A stretch of 64,000 bases of DNA. It comes from AEGEAN-183 sp045563675. GTDB lineage: Bacteria > Pseudomonadota > Gammaproteobacteria > Magnimaribacterales > Magnimaribacteraceae. The position numbers were made by a program, and so were the translations under genes. The notes beneath the pieces were generated by a model that saw only the letters and a list, made by a program, of their open reading frames with translations, searched no databases and had not been told where the DNA came from. Below, in pieces: positions 25,812-33,793 of this stretch. How positions within the stretch are numbered: the stretch's first letter is position 1; every line of letters begins with the position of its first letter. The DNA is taken from the NCBI GenBank assembly GCA_045563675.1, contig JBJLIX010000001.1, positions 860,064 through 924,063 of the forward strand. Direction: 5' to 3'.

Positions 25812-27317
25812 TTAAGACTGATCTAATAGATAGTTGCTCAGCAATGGTACTGGTCTACCAGAAGCTCCTTTTGCCTTACCTCCCATCCATGCTGTTCCGG
25901 CAATATCCAAGTGTGCCCAACTATATTCCTCTGCAAATCTTGAGAGGAAGCAAGCAGCTGTAATGGTTCCTGCTCTTCCCCCAATATTAGCTAAGTCAGC
26001 AAAGTTACTGTCTAGATCTTTTTTATAAACATCCCAAATGGGTAATTGCCAAGCTCTATCATTCGAAGCAGTTCCAGCTTTAAGAAGTTTTTGTGCAAGT
26101 CTTTCATTATTACTCAAAAGAGCTGAAGTTGAGTGACCCAAGGCCACAACACAAGCTCCCGTTAGTGTTGCTATATCAACAACAGATTCAGGTTTAAATC
26201 TTTTTGCATAAGTTAATGCATCAGCTAAAACTAGCCTTCCTTCTGCATCAGTATTTAAAATCTCTACAGTTAGACCAGATAAGGTTTTAACAACATCTCC
26301 AGGTTTAGTTGCTTTACTTCCAGGCATATTTTCAGCACTGGCAACTATCCCAATAACATTTATAGGTACTTTTAGTTCAGCTATGACCTGCATTGTTCCT
26401 ATCACACTTGCTGCTCCGCACATGTCATACTTCATTTCGTCCATAGCAGCTCCGGGTTTCAAGCTTATTCCCCCAGTATCAAAAGTTATGCCTTTACCTA
26501 CTATGACATGCGGTTTCTCTGTTTTCTTTCCTCCATTATGCTTTAGGGTGATTAGTTTTGACTCTTCGGCACTACCTGCTCCTACTGAAAGAAGACAATC
26601 CATACCCAATTTCTTCATTTCTTTTTCACCTAACACAGAACAGTTTAGGGACGAATATTTTCTTGCAGCTGATCTAGATTCTTTGGCTAAATAAGTCGGT
26701 GTGCAGACATTTCCTGGAAGGTTGCCTAAATCTTTTGCAACATTAGAACCCCTTCCAATTGCTTGTCCAATTTTGATACCTTCTTTTAATTTCTTTAAAG
26801 AAACAGAAGAATTTATCGTCAGAGAAACCTTTTTTAGAAGAATTTTTTTCTGATTCTTTTTATTTAATTTTGCATCGTAAGTGTAGCTATTATTTTCACA
26901 TAGAAAGGCTATTTGTTTAACAACCCAATCATCACCTTCACCTAAAACATTGAGGCCAGGTATAGAAATGAAAGTATTTGGTGCTCCACTTGAAATAGCA
27001 GCACTTACCATTTTTTCTAGTATCCTGACACAATCTTGGCGAGATAATTTCTTCCCTTTTTTTCCGCAACCAACTATATAAGTTCTTTGAGCACGCACTC
27101 CCGGTAGGGCAGGTAAGTAATTTCCTTCACCTAATTTCCCTTTTAGCTCCCCTAACTTCCTAAGTTTTTTTAAATGGCCTCCACTCACAGTATCTATTTT
27201 TCTTAATTCTTCAGTAAAAGATCCTTCATAGGTACCAACTATTAAACTTCCGGAGGGTGTTTTAACAATATCCTCCACATTTTTTTTGTTTAAATTTACG
27301 GATAAGCGCTTTTTCAT
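25812..27317 (-). CDS. pepA: Leucyl aminopeptidase PepA (M17)
   Basis: Two-zinc hexameric aminopeptidase. In E. coli it is also a DNA-binding protein that represses carAB and assists XerCD at cer sites; whether it does so here is unknown, but carAB lies in the same window. The metal and substrate motifs VGKGITFDTGGISLKPG, MKYDMCGAASVIG and NTDAEGRLVLADALTYA are all present. The length of 501 aa compares with 503 in E. coli. It is divergent from lptF across 141 nt and is followed by holC after 12 nt. Confidence 0.96.
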   Translation of the reverse strand: MKKRLSVNLNKKNVEDIVKTPSGSLIVGTYEGSFTEELRKIDTVSGGHLKKLRKLGELKGKLGEGNYLPALPGVRAQRTYIVGCGKKGKKLSRQDCVRILEKMVSAAISSGAPNTFISIPGLNVLGEGDDWVVKQIAFLCENNSYTYDAKLNKKNQKKILLKKVSLTINSSVSLKKLKEGIKIGQAIGRGSNVAKDLGNLPGNVCTPTYLAKESRSAARKYSSLNCSVLGEKEMKKLGMDCLLSVGAGSAEESKLITLKHNGGKKTEKPHVIVGKGITFDTGGISLKPGAAMDEMKYDMCGAASVIGTMQVIAELKVPINVIGIVASAENMPGSKATKPGDVVKTLSGLTVEILNTDAEGRLVLADALTYAKRFKPESVVDIATLTGACVVALGHSTSALLSNNERLAQKLLKAGTASNDRAWQLPIWDVYKKDLDSNFADLANIGGRAGTITAACFLSRFAEEYSWAHLDIAGTAWMGGKAKGASGRPVPLLSNYLLDQS

Positions 27318-27458
27318 ACTTTACTCCTAAAGTTCATTTATACTTAGATTTTACTTAACAATTTGTTTTTCAAATCATCTTAATTGAAACAATATTACCC
27401 TTTTCTTGTCGAATTTATATTTCAATACCAAAATAAATCAATTTATTATTAAAACAAT

Positions 27459-28496
27459 ATGATCTTACAACGTTATTTACTGAAAGATATTTTCTCACAT
27501 ACAGGTGCTGTAGGTTTAGTTTTTCTACTTGTAATTTTGGCTTCAAGATCTATTCAATATTTGGAGCAAGTGTCTAGAGGTGAGCTGAGTTCTGAAATTG
27601 TTTTATGGGTAATATTATTTAGATTACCTGAATTCTTAGAAATAATAATTCCAATTAGCTTTTTTTTGGGAACAGTATTAGTTATAGGAAGGCTATGTTC
27701 TGATAATGAGATGATTATCTTCGAACAAAATGGTTACTCCAATGCAAAGATACTTAAATTATTTTTGTTTAGTTCTCTGTTTTTTGCCTTACTAACTAGT
27801 TTACTTTCTTTTTGGATCACTCCAACTTTTAAGTCTAATTTAGAAGACCTTACTAACCAAAGTTCTTTTAAGGAGGATTTTAATTCTATGCAACCTGGTA
27901 GGTTTTCAACCTTAAAAGACAATTCAGTTTTTTATGCAGAGGACAAGAAGGAAGGTTTGTTTTTTAATGTCTTTCTAAAATTTCCTAATAAGGACTTACC
28001 AAAATCTACGGAATTCCTAACTGCACAAAATGCTTTTATCTCTCAAGAAGATCCTAATGTGGTTATTTTTGAAGATGGTTATACTTTTAATAAAGATAAA
28101 GATAAACAAATAAAGATGAACTTTAAATCTTTATCGATTGACCTGGATAGTAATCTTTCTAGACCTTCAGAGGAACTAAATCAGAACGTAAATAATAAAA
28201 CTGAGTTATCTCTAATTGATTTTACTTGGAAGGTTTCAATGCCTCTACTTACAGTAATAGCGGTTTTTCTAGCTTTGCCGCTTAGCAGGGTTAGACCAAG
28301 AAAAGGTAGATATTCTAGGGTGCTGCCTTGTATATTGGTTTTCTTGATTTATTTAGGTTTATTGCTCTTAGTAAAAGGCTGGTTAGATGAAGGAAAGATT
28401 CTGTTTTCTTCAAGTTTACTTTTGATTCATTTCTGTTTTTTTCTTTTGGGATTATATTTTATGTCAAGATTTTCATTTATTAAGAACCTCCCATGA
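27459..28496 (+). CDS. lptF: LptF lipopolysaccharide export permease
   Basis: One of the two membrane subunits of the LptB2FG transporter that extracts LPS from the inner membrane. The N-terminal LQRYLLKDIFSHTGAVGLV and the membrane helix block FRLPEFLEIIIPISFFLGT are typical of the YjgP/YjgQ family. A periplasmic beta-jellyroll region (about 125-245) separates helices 1-3 from 4-6, and PLSRVRPRKGRYSR follows helix 4. The length is 345 aa. Its stop overlaps the lptG start in an ATGA junction. Confidence 0.93.
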   Translation: MILQRYLLKDIFSHTGAVGLVFLLVILASRSIQYLEQVSRGELSSEIVLWVILFRLPEFLEIIIPISFFLGTVLVIGRLCSDNEMIIFEQNGYSNAKILKLFLFSSLFFALLTSLLSFWITPTFKSNLEDLTNQSSFKEDFNSMQPGRFSTLKDNSVFYAEDKKEGLFFNVFLKFPNKDLPKSTEFLTAQNAFISQEDPNVVIFEDGYTFNKDKDKQIKMNFKSLSIDLDSNLSRPSEELNQNVNNKTELSLIDFTWKVSMPLLTVIAVFLALPLSRVRPRKGRYSRVLPCILVFLIYLGLLLLVKGWLDEGKILFSSSLLLIHFCFFLLGLYFMSRFSFIKNLP

Positions 28497-29542
28497 AACT
28501 ACTTTTAGGAGATCTAATAGAAAGAGATATAAGCTATCAAGTACTACTGTCATTATTAATAGTTATGATTCTTATTGGAGGAATAGACTTTATATTTCTT
28601 TTTTTAAATGAGCTATCTGATTTATCTCTCTTATATAACCTCAAAGAGATTCTCATTTATTGTTTAAAAAGTTTTCCCTATAGATTGTTCGATTTAACTT
28701 CTTATATTTGCTTAGTAGGTCTCATAGTAGGAATCGGATCTTTAAGTGATAGGGGAGAGCTAATAGGTGCACAAATCTTAGGGAAGTCTTTAACTTCAAT
28801 AGCTGTAGCTGCTTTTAGACCAGTCTTGTTAATTATGATTTTAGGTTTATTGGCATCCCAATTTGTCATTCCGGGTTTATCTCAGTCCGCAGAAGAAAAT
28901 AGATCTCTTCTTCAAGAGAAAGTTGAATATGATCTTTCCTACTGGAATAGAAATGACCAAAACATTAGTTCTTTTGTTTCTGCTCCAGAAAGAAGTCGTA
29001 TTCTTGGACTCACTATTTATGAATTAGATGACAATGATAGGATTTCAAGAGTTATTTACACTCAAGAAGCTTTTTTTAATTTTGGAAGATGGGAATCCAA
29101 GAATAGAGAAATTATTAACCTCCAAAATATTGCTACACAGACACAAGACAGTTTAGAGCGTCTTCCTGTTTTGAATTTAGACCTGGATCAAATGCTGTCT
29201 CCCAGATACCTTTCTTTGACTAACTTATATACCCAGTCTAAGGAAACATTTTCTAAGTACAGAAAGAAACAATTATCTTTAGAGTTTTGGAGAAAAATTC
29301 TTCAGCCAATGGTTACTTTTTCTTTAGTTTTATTAGCAATGTCATTTTTATTTGGACCTATGAGAGATAAGAAGACTGGACAAAGAATTTTAACTGCAAT
29401 CGGAGTTGCTTTTATAGTTGATTTAAGTCAGAAATTATTTGGTAGTATTTCTGTAGTCTCTGAAGTTCCAACAATAGTTTCTGTTTTATTGCCCGTAGTA
29501 TTTATAATTTTTATTTCATTGATTTTGCTTAAAAGAGTTTAA
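28493..29542 (+). CDS. lptG: LptG lipopolysaccharide export permease
   Basis: The partner permease of LptF, 349 aa with the same six-helix and periplasmic-domain plan. SFPYRLFDLTSYICLVGLIVG matches the conserved helix 2-3 region, and FLFGPMRDKKTGQRILTAIGVAF corresponds to the cytoplasmic loop after helix 4. It overlaps lptF by 4 nt, indicating coupled translation. With lptF, lpxA, lpxB, lpxD and bamA, the window covers much of LPS synthesis and export. It converges on the RDD gene with 7 nt between. Confidence 0.92.
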   Translation: MKLLLGDLIERDISYQVLLSLLIVMILIGGIDFIFLFLNELSDLSLLYNLKEILIYCLKSFPYRLFDLTSYICLVGLIVGIGSLSDRGELIGAQILGKSLTSIAVAAFRPVLLIMILGLLASQFVIPGLSQSAEENRSLLQEKVEYDLSYWNRNDQNISSFVSAPERSRILGLTIYELDDNDRISRVIYTQEAFFNFGRWESKNREIINLQNIATQTQDSLERLPVLNLDLDQMLSPRYLSLTNLYTQSKETFSKYRKKQLSLEFWRKILQPMVTFSLVLLAMSFLFGPMRDKKTGQRILTAIGVAFIVDLSQKLFGSISVVSEVPTIVSVLLPVVFIIFISLILLKRV

Positions 29543-29549
29543 AACTAGC

Positions 29550-29966
29550 CTAATCCGTTTTTATGACTCTAGTCTTTGTGGCAATATCGGACCAAGATAA
29601 ATTATTTTTGTTAAACAGAATCCAAAAGTATCCAATTCCTATAAAAAGAAAAGAGATAACGGATATTAAACATCTAAGATAGGTCTGCTTCATATTGAGC
29701 TTAGATTCGTTACTGGAAACTAATTTAATCTTCCATGCTTGCATCCCTGTAGTTTGACCATCATTGGTTAGCCAGAAGTAAGAGTAAAAAAGAGGCCCTA
29801 CAAGAATTGAGATAAGAAACTGTATGACAGACAAGAGAGTTCCAGGTTTAGGGTATTCTCCATTAATAAAAACAAGGAGAAGACTAGCAACAATTATGAT
29901 TGCTGCAATAAGCAAAGAGTCATAAATTAAAGCCAAAACTCTTTTTAAAAATCCTGCTGAGTTCAT
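29550..29966 (-). CDS. RDD family membrane protein
   Basis: A 138-aa protein with about three hydrophobic segments. The N-terminal SAGFLKRVLALIYDSLLIAAII carries the Arg...Asp pattern after which the RDD family is named, and GQTTGMQAWKIKLVSSN with a downstream RCL is the second hallmark. Family members are often described as putative transporters or accessory membrane proteins; the function here is unknown. It is convergent with lptG, and RDD genes next to lptFG are common in Gammaproteobacteria. Confidence 0.85.
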   Translation of the reverse strand: MNSAGFLKRVLALIYDSLLIAAIIIVASLLLVFINGEYPKPGTLLSVIQFLISILVGPLFYSYFWLTNDGQTTGMQAWKIKLVSSNESKLNMKQTYLRCLISVISFLFIGIGYFWILFNKNNLSWSDIATKTRVIKTD

Positions 29967-30023
29967 AAATAGTTTGGATCTAAACGCATAATTGATTATT
30001 CTAAAGTATTACAAACTAACTTT

Positions 30024-31523
30024 ATGTCTAAAGATTTACAAGATTCAAGTTCCACAGCTTTTTTTGGCCACCCCATAGGTCTTAGGACTCTTTTCTTCAC
30101 AGAGATGTGGGAAAGAATGTCTTATTATGGAATGAGAGGCCTTTTGGTTTTGTATATGACGATCGGAGTAACAGGAAACCCTGGTATGGATTGGTCAAAT
30201 ATTCAAGCTAACGCAATATATGGTATTTACGCAGGAATGGTTTATTTTCTAGCCGTTCCTGGTGGTTGGATAGCTGATAATATTCTTGGATATCAGAGAT
30301 CCGTTCTTATAGGGGCCTTAATAATAACTTTAGGGCATTTCACTCTTGCTATTCCCTTTGAGCAGACTTTTATTCTTGGTCTAGTTTTTGTAGCTTTAGG
30401 TACTGGTCTCTTAAAACCAAATATTTCTTCAATAGTGGGTCAGTTATACAGTCAAAATGATTCTAGAAGAGATTCAGGATTCACAATTTTTTATATGGCT
30501 ATAAATATTGGATCTATGTTGGGGTTTGCTGTTTGTGGTTGGCTTGGTGAGAAAGTTGGTTGGCATATAGGGTTTGGTGCTGCTGGTATAGGAATGCTTT
30601 TTGGAGTGATCCAATTTATTCTTTTCCGACACCAGTTAGGCGATGCAGGCAAATACCCAAATAAAATTAATGCACAAACCAGAAGGAATTACATAAGAGG
30701 ACTTGGGCTCGTTATTTTTATTGTAGCTTCTATTATTATTTCGGGTATGGCCGGTTTTTGGTCAGTTGATCCAGTTTACTTTGCAGAAAGATTCAGAGAT
30801 TTCTTAGTCATAATTTCAGTAATTTATTTTATTTATTTACTTTTCTTCGCTGGTCTCACTAAAGATGAAAAAAGAAATGTCTTGATGTTGTTACTTCTTT
30901 TTATAGGAGCAGCAGCATTTTGGTCAGGGTTTGATCAGTCAGCTGGTTCTCTTACTATCTTTACAAGAGATCATGTTAGCTTAACTTTTGGTTCTTTTAC
31001 TGCACCTGTTAGTTGGACTCAGTTTTTAAACCCTTTATTTGTAGTAATGTTCGCTCCATTTTTTGCTTATCTTTGGGTTTTTCTTGGTAAAAGAAACTTA
31101 GATCCCAATATGCCTGTTAAATTTGCTATAGGCCTTATCCTTATGGCTATCGGTTTTATAGTTATGATCTTTGCGGTTAAGTTTGCATTAGTGTCTTCGC
31201 CGGTAGGGGTTCAATGGCTACTACTTACTTATCTATTGCATACTTTTGGAGAGTTAACTCTTTCACCAGTAGGCTTGTCAGCATTCTCTAAATATTCTCC
31301 TAAGAAATATCTTGGGCAAATGATGGGGATATGGTTTTTAGCCTCTTCTTTAGGTGGAGTATTGGCAGGGCTATTGGGAGGAGAGGCTACTCAGTCTGGA
31401 CTTCAATCCATGACCCCTGTATTTACTAATCTGGTGTATTACTGTCTAGTTATTGCTGGAATTTTAATAGTTTTATCTTTCTTCATTAAAGGAGTTACAG
31501 AAGATAAAAAGGATAAAAATTGA
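30024..31523 (+). CDS. POT/PTR2 family proton-dependent peptide transporter
   Basis: A 499-aa inner-membrane protein with 12-14 hydrophobic helices. The first helix carries the POT signature FFTEMWERMSYYGMRGLL (ExxERxxYYG), and the PTR2 block FTIFYMAINIGSMLGFAVCGWLG follows helix 4. The expected substrates are di- and tripeptides taken up with protons. The ATG is 57 nt from the divergent RDD gene. There is no obvious regulatory partner. Confidence 0.92.
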   Translation: MSKDLQDSSSTAFFGHPIGLRTLFFTEMWERMSYYGMRGLLVLYMTIGVTGNPGMDWSNIQANAIYGIYAGMVYFLAVPGGWIADNILGYQRSVLIGALIITLGHFTLAIPFEQTFILGLVFVALGTGLLKPNISSIVGQLYSQNDSRRDSGFTIFYMAINIGSMLGFAVCGWLGEKVGWHIGFGAAGIGMLFGVIQFILFRHQLGDAGKYPNKINAQTRRNYIRGLGLVIFIVASIIISGMAGFWSVDPVYFAERFRDFLVIISVIYFIYLLFFAGLTKDEKRNVLMLLLLFIGAAAFWSGFDQSAGSLTIFTRDHVSLTFGSFTAPVSWTQFLNPLFVVMFAPFFAYLWVFLGKRNLDPNMPVKFAIGLILMAIGFIVMIFAVKFALVSSPVGVQWLLLTYLLHTFGELTLSPVGLSAFSKYSPKKYLGQMMGIWFLASSLGGVLAGLLGGEATQSGLQSMTPVFTNLVYYCLVIAGILIVLSFFIKGVTEDKKDKN

Positions 31524-31599
31524 TATCAGTTAAATTAGAGCACATAAATTTATCAATTCTGAAAAGGCAAATAATAAAATCTAATTTATTTAGATGAGA

Positions 31600-32730
31600 T
31601 TATCTTAAGAGTTTAGTTATCACCCTTAAGTATATTTCAACTAACTTTTCTAGTTCTTTGATGTTTACTGCCTCATCAATTTTATGAATAGAAGCGTTTA
31701 AAGGTCCTATTTCTACAACTTCACTTCCTGTGGGAGCAATAAACCTTCCATCTGAGGTCCCTCCTGCTGTTGATTGCTCCACATCATTGATACCTGTAAC
31801 AGCAGATATGGATTCAATAACTGAATCAATCAAAGTATTGGATGTTGTTAGAAATGGAAAGCCACTTTCTTCCCATTCAGCAATAAAGTCTAAGTTATAG
31901 CTTTTTAGTATTCCTTCAACAGCTTCTTTAACTGTCTGGGAAGATATGGATGGGGAATATCTTACATTTAACTTTAATTGCATTTCACCTGGAATAACAT
32001 TGTGGGCTCCAGTTCCAGCATTAATATTGGATACCTGGAGAATGCTGTCAGGAAATTTACCTGTTTCATCTGGCCACTTTAGATTTACTATTTCTTGTAG
32101 AGCATTGGAACTCAAATGAATTGGGTTCTTAGCATTATGTGGATAAGCAGCATGTCCCTGAATGCCTTTTATATTTATGACTCCATTAATTGATCCTCGT
32201 CTTCCTACTTTGATCACATCACCTAGCTTTTTTTCAGCTGTTGGTTCACCAACCAAACACCAATCTATTTTTTCACCATTTTCTGTTAAGTATTTAATTA
32301 CTTTTTTTACTCCATCTTTTGCTGGCCCTTCCTCATCACTTGTTAACATAATGCTTAGCTTTCCATTAGGGTTTCCATTTTCTTTACAAAACCTCTCAGC
32401 TGCTACTACAAATGCAGCAACACTTCCTTTCATATCCGCTGTCCCTCTTCCATATAAAAGTCCATCTCTTTCTGTGGGCACAAAAGGATCATTAGTCCAT
32501 TCTTCAATAGGACCTGTAGGAACTACATCTGTATGACCTAGTAAGGTAAGAGTTTTTTTACCTTTTCCATAAGTTGCCCAAAGGTTGGACACCTCTCCAA
32601 AAGGCAAGTGGTTTATTTCAAATCCTAATTTCTCGAGACGAGCAGCAACCAATTCTTGGCAACCTTCATCTAGGGGCGTTACTGATTGTTTTCTAATAAG
32701 TTCTTTAGTTAGTTCTAATACTTCAGACAT
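31600..32730 (-). CDS. dapE: DapE succinyl-diaminopimelate desuccinylase
   Basis: Zinc-dependent M20 peptidase-family enzyme in the succinylase route to diaminopimelate and lysine. The metal-binding blocks LGHTDVVPTG, YGRGTADMKG and TSDEEGPAKDG, and the final SIHKIDEAV, are present. The length of 376 aa compares with 375 in E. coli. It lies 2 nt downstream of dapD, so two successive pathway genes are joined, as in Pseudomonas. Confidence 0.95.
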   Translation of the reverse strand: MSEVLELTKELIRKQSVTPLDEGCQELVAARLEKLGFEINHLPFGEVSNLWATYGKGKKTLTLLGHTDVVPTGPIEEWTNDPFVPTERDGLLYGRGTADMKGSVAAFVVAAERFCKENGNPNGKLSIMLTSDEEGPAKDGVKKVIKYLTENGEKIDWCLVGEPTAEKKLGDVIKVGRRGSINGVINIKGIQGHAAYPHNAKNPIHLSSNALQEIVNLKWPDETGKFPDSILQVSNINAGTGAHNVIPGEMQLKLNVRYSPSISSQTVKEAVEGILKSYNLDFIAEWEESGFPFLTTSNTLIDSVIESISAVTGINDVEQSTAGGTSDGRFIAPTGSEVVEIGPLNASIHKIDEAVNIKELEKLVEIYLRVITKLLR

Positions 32731-32732
32731 AG

Positions 32733-33731
32733 TTAATTATTAGAGTGTAGATCGTCATTCAAACTGACCTTTTTTGGGTTAGTTTTGCATTGAACTTTAC
32801 CTGTCAAAGAGTTTCTTATGAAAAGAAGGTCGTCTTTAAAAGCTAGCTCAGAAGCTTTTACTTCTTTTACTTCATTTTTAGACTGGATTAGTTCTATTTT
32901 AGTACCAGCAGTAATATACAAACCTGCTTCAATGATACATCTATCTCCTAGGGGAATTCCAAGACCTGAATTAGCACCTAACAAACAGTCCTTACCTAAT
33001 GATATAAGAGTTTCATTGCCTCCAGATAGAGTTCCCATTGTGCTTGAGCCTCCTCCAAGATCACTTCCTTCTTCGACCACTACACCTTGAGAAATTCTAC
33101 CTTCTACCATGCTCTTACCTAGAGTACCTGAATTAAAATTAACAAAACCCTCATGCATTACTGTAGTGCCTTCTCCAAGGTAAGCACCTAGCCTTACTCT
33201 ATGACTGTTTGCTATTCTTACCCCTTCAGGTATAACGTAGTCAGTCATACAGGGAAATTTGTCTAAAGAGTGAACATGCAAAGGCTGATTATTTAATCTT
33301 TTCTCAATAAAAGTATTTTCTAGATCAGCAGGATCTATGGGGCCAGCAGAAGTCCAAGCTACAGTTGGAAGTATAGAAAATATTCCATCTAAATTAATTT
33401 GATTAGGTTTTACTAGTCTATGTGAAAGTAGGTGAAGTCTGAGGTAAGAAGAAGGTACGTCATGTGGAGGATCTTTGGAATCTATTATTGCTATAACACC
33501 TAAATTTCTATCTAAATCATGGAATCCTTTATACATTTTCTGAAGTTCTGGTAATACTTCTTCAGGAATAGGGCTACTTAAATTACCTTCTTTATATTCA
33601 GCAAGGTCTTTTATTTGCTTTGTTATTTGTTTAGGAGGATTAATAAGCGCCTTAGGAAAATAAACTTCCATCCATTTCCCTTTGGAATTCTTGGAACCCA
33701 TTCCTATTGCTAACCAATTACTCATAAGCAT
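32733..33731 (-). CDS. dapD: DapD tetrahydrodipicolinate N-succinyltransferase, long type
   Basis: Succinylates tetrahydrodipicolinate in the diaminopimelate pathway. The central and C-terminal region is a left-handed beta-helix (RLGAYLGEGTTVMHEGFVNF, GGGSSTMGTLSGGN, GANSGLGIPLGD). The 332-aa length and the N-terminal domain with MGSKNSKGKWMEVYF match the long form of Pseudomonas and actinobacteria, not the 274-aa E. coli enzyme. Two possible ATGs (33731 and 33725) exist, and neither has a clear ribosome binding site. Confidence 0.93.
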   Translation of the reverse strand: MLMSNWLAIGMGSKNSKGKWMEVYFPKALINPPKQITKQIKDLAEYKEGNLSSPIPEEVLPELQKMYKGFHDLDRNLGVIAIIDSKDPPHDVPSSYLRLHLLSHRLVKPNQINLDGIFSILPTVAWTSAGPIDPADLENTFIEKRLNNQPLHVHSLDKFPCMTDYVIPEGVRIANSHRVRLGAYLGEGTTVMHEGFVNFNSGTLGKSMVEGRISQGVVVEEGSDLGGGSSTMGTLSGGNETLISLGKDCLLGANSGLGIPLGDRCIIEAGLYITAGTKIELIQSKNEVKEVKASELAFKDDLLFIRNSLTGKVQCKTNPKKVSLNDDLHSNN

Positions 33732-33793
33732 ACATATTAAACATTAAGAGGCGCAGCATAATAGACCTCGTAGTTCTCTAGTCAACTTTTTGT

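Noticed and set aside
27318..27458. Divergent promoters for pepA and lptF
   Set aside because: Promoters must exist here, but I could not find hexamer pairs with acceptable spacing in either direction.
31524..31599. Possible terminator between the convergent POT transporter and dapE genes
   Set aside because: Only distant AT-rich complementarity (TAAATTAGA with TCTAATTTA) and no compact stem with a T-run.
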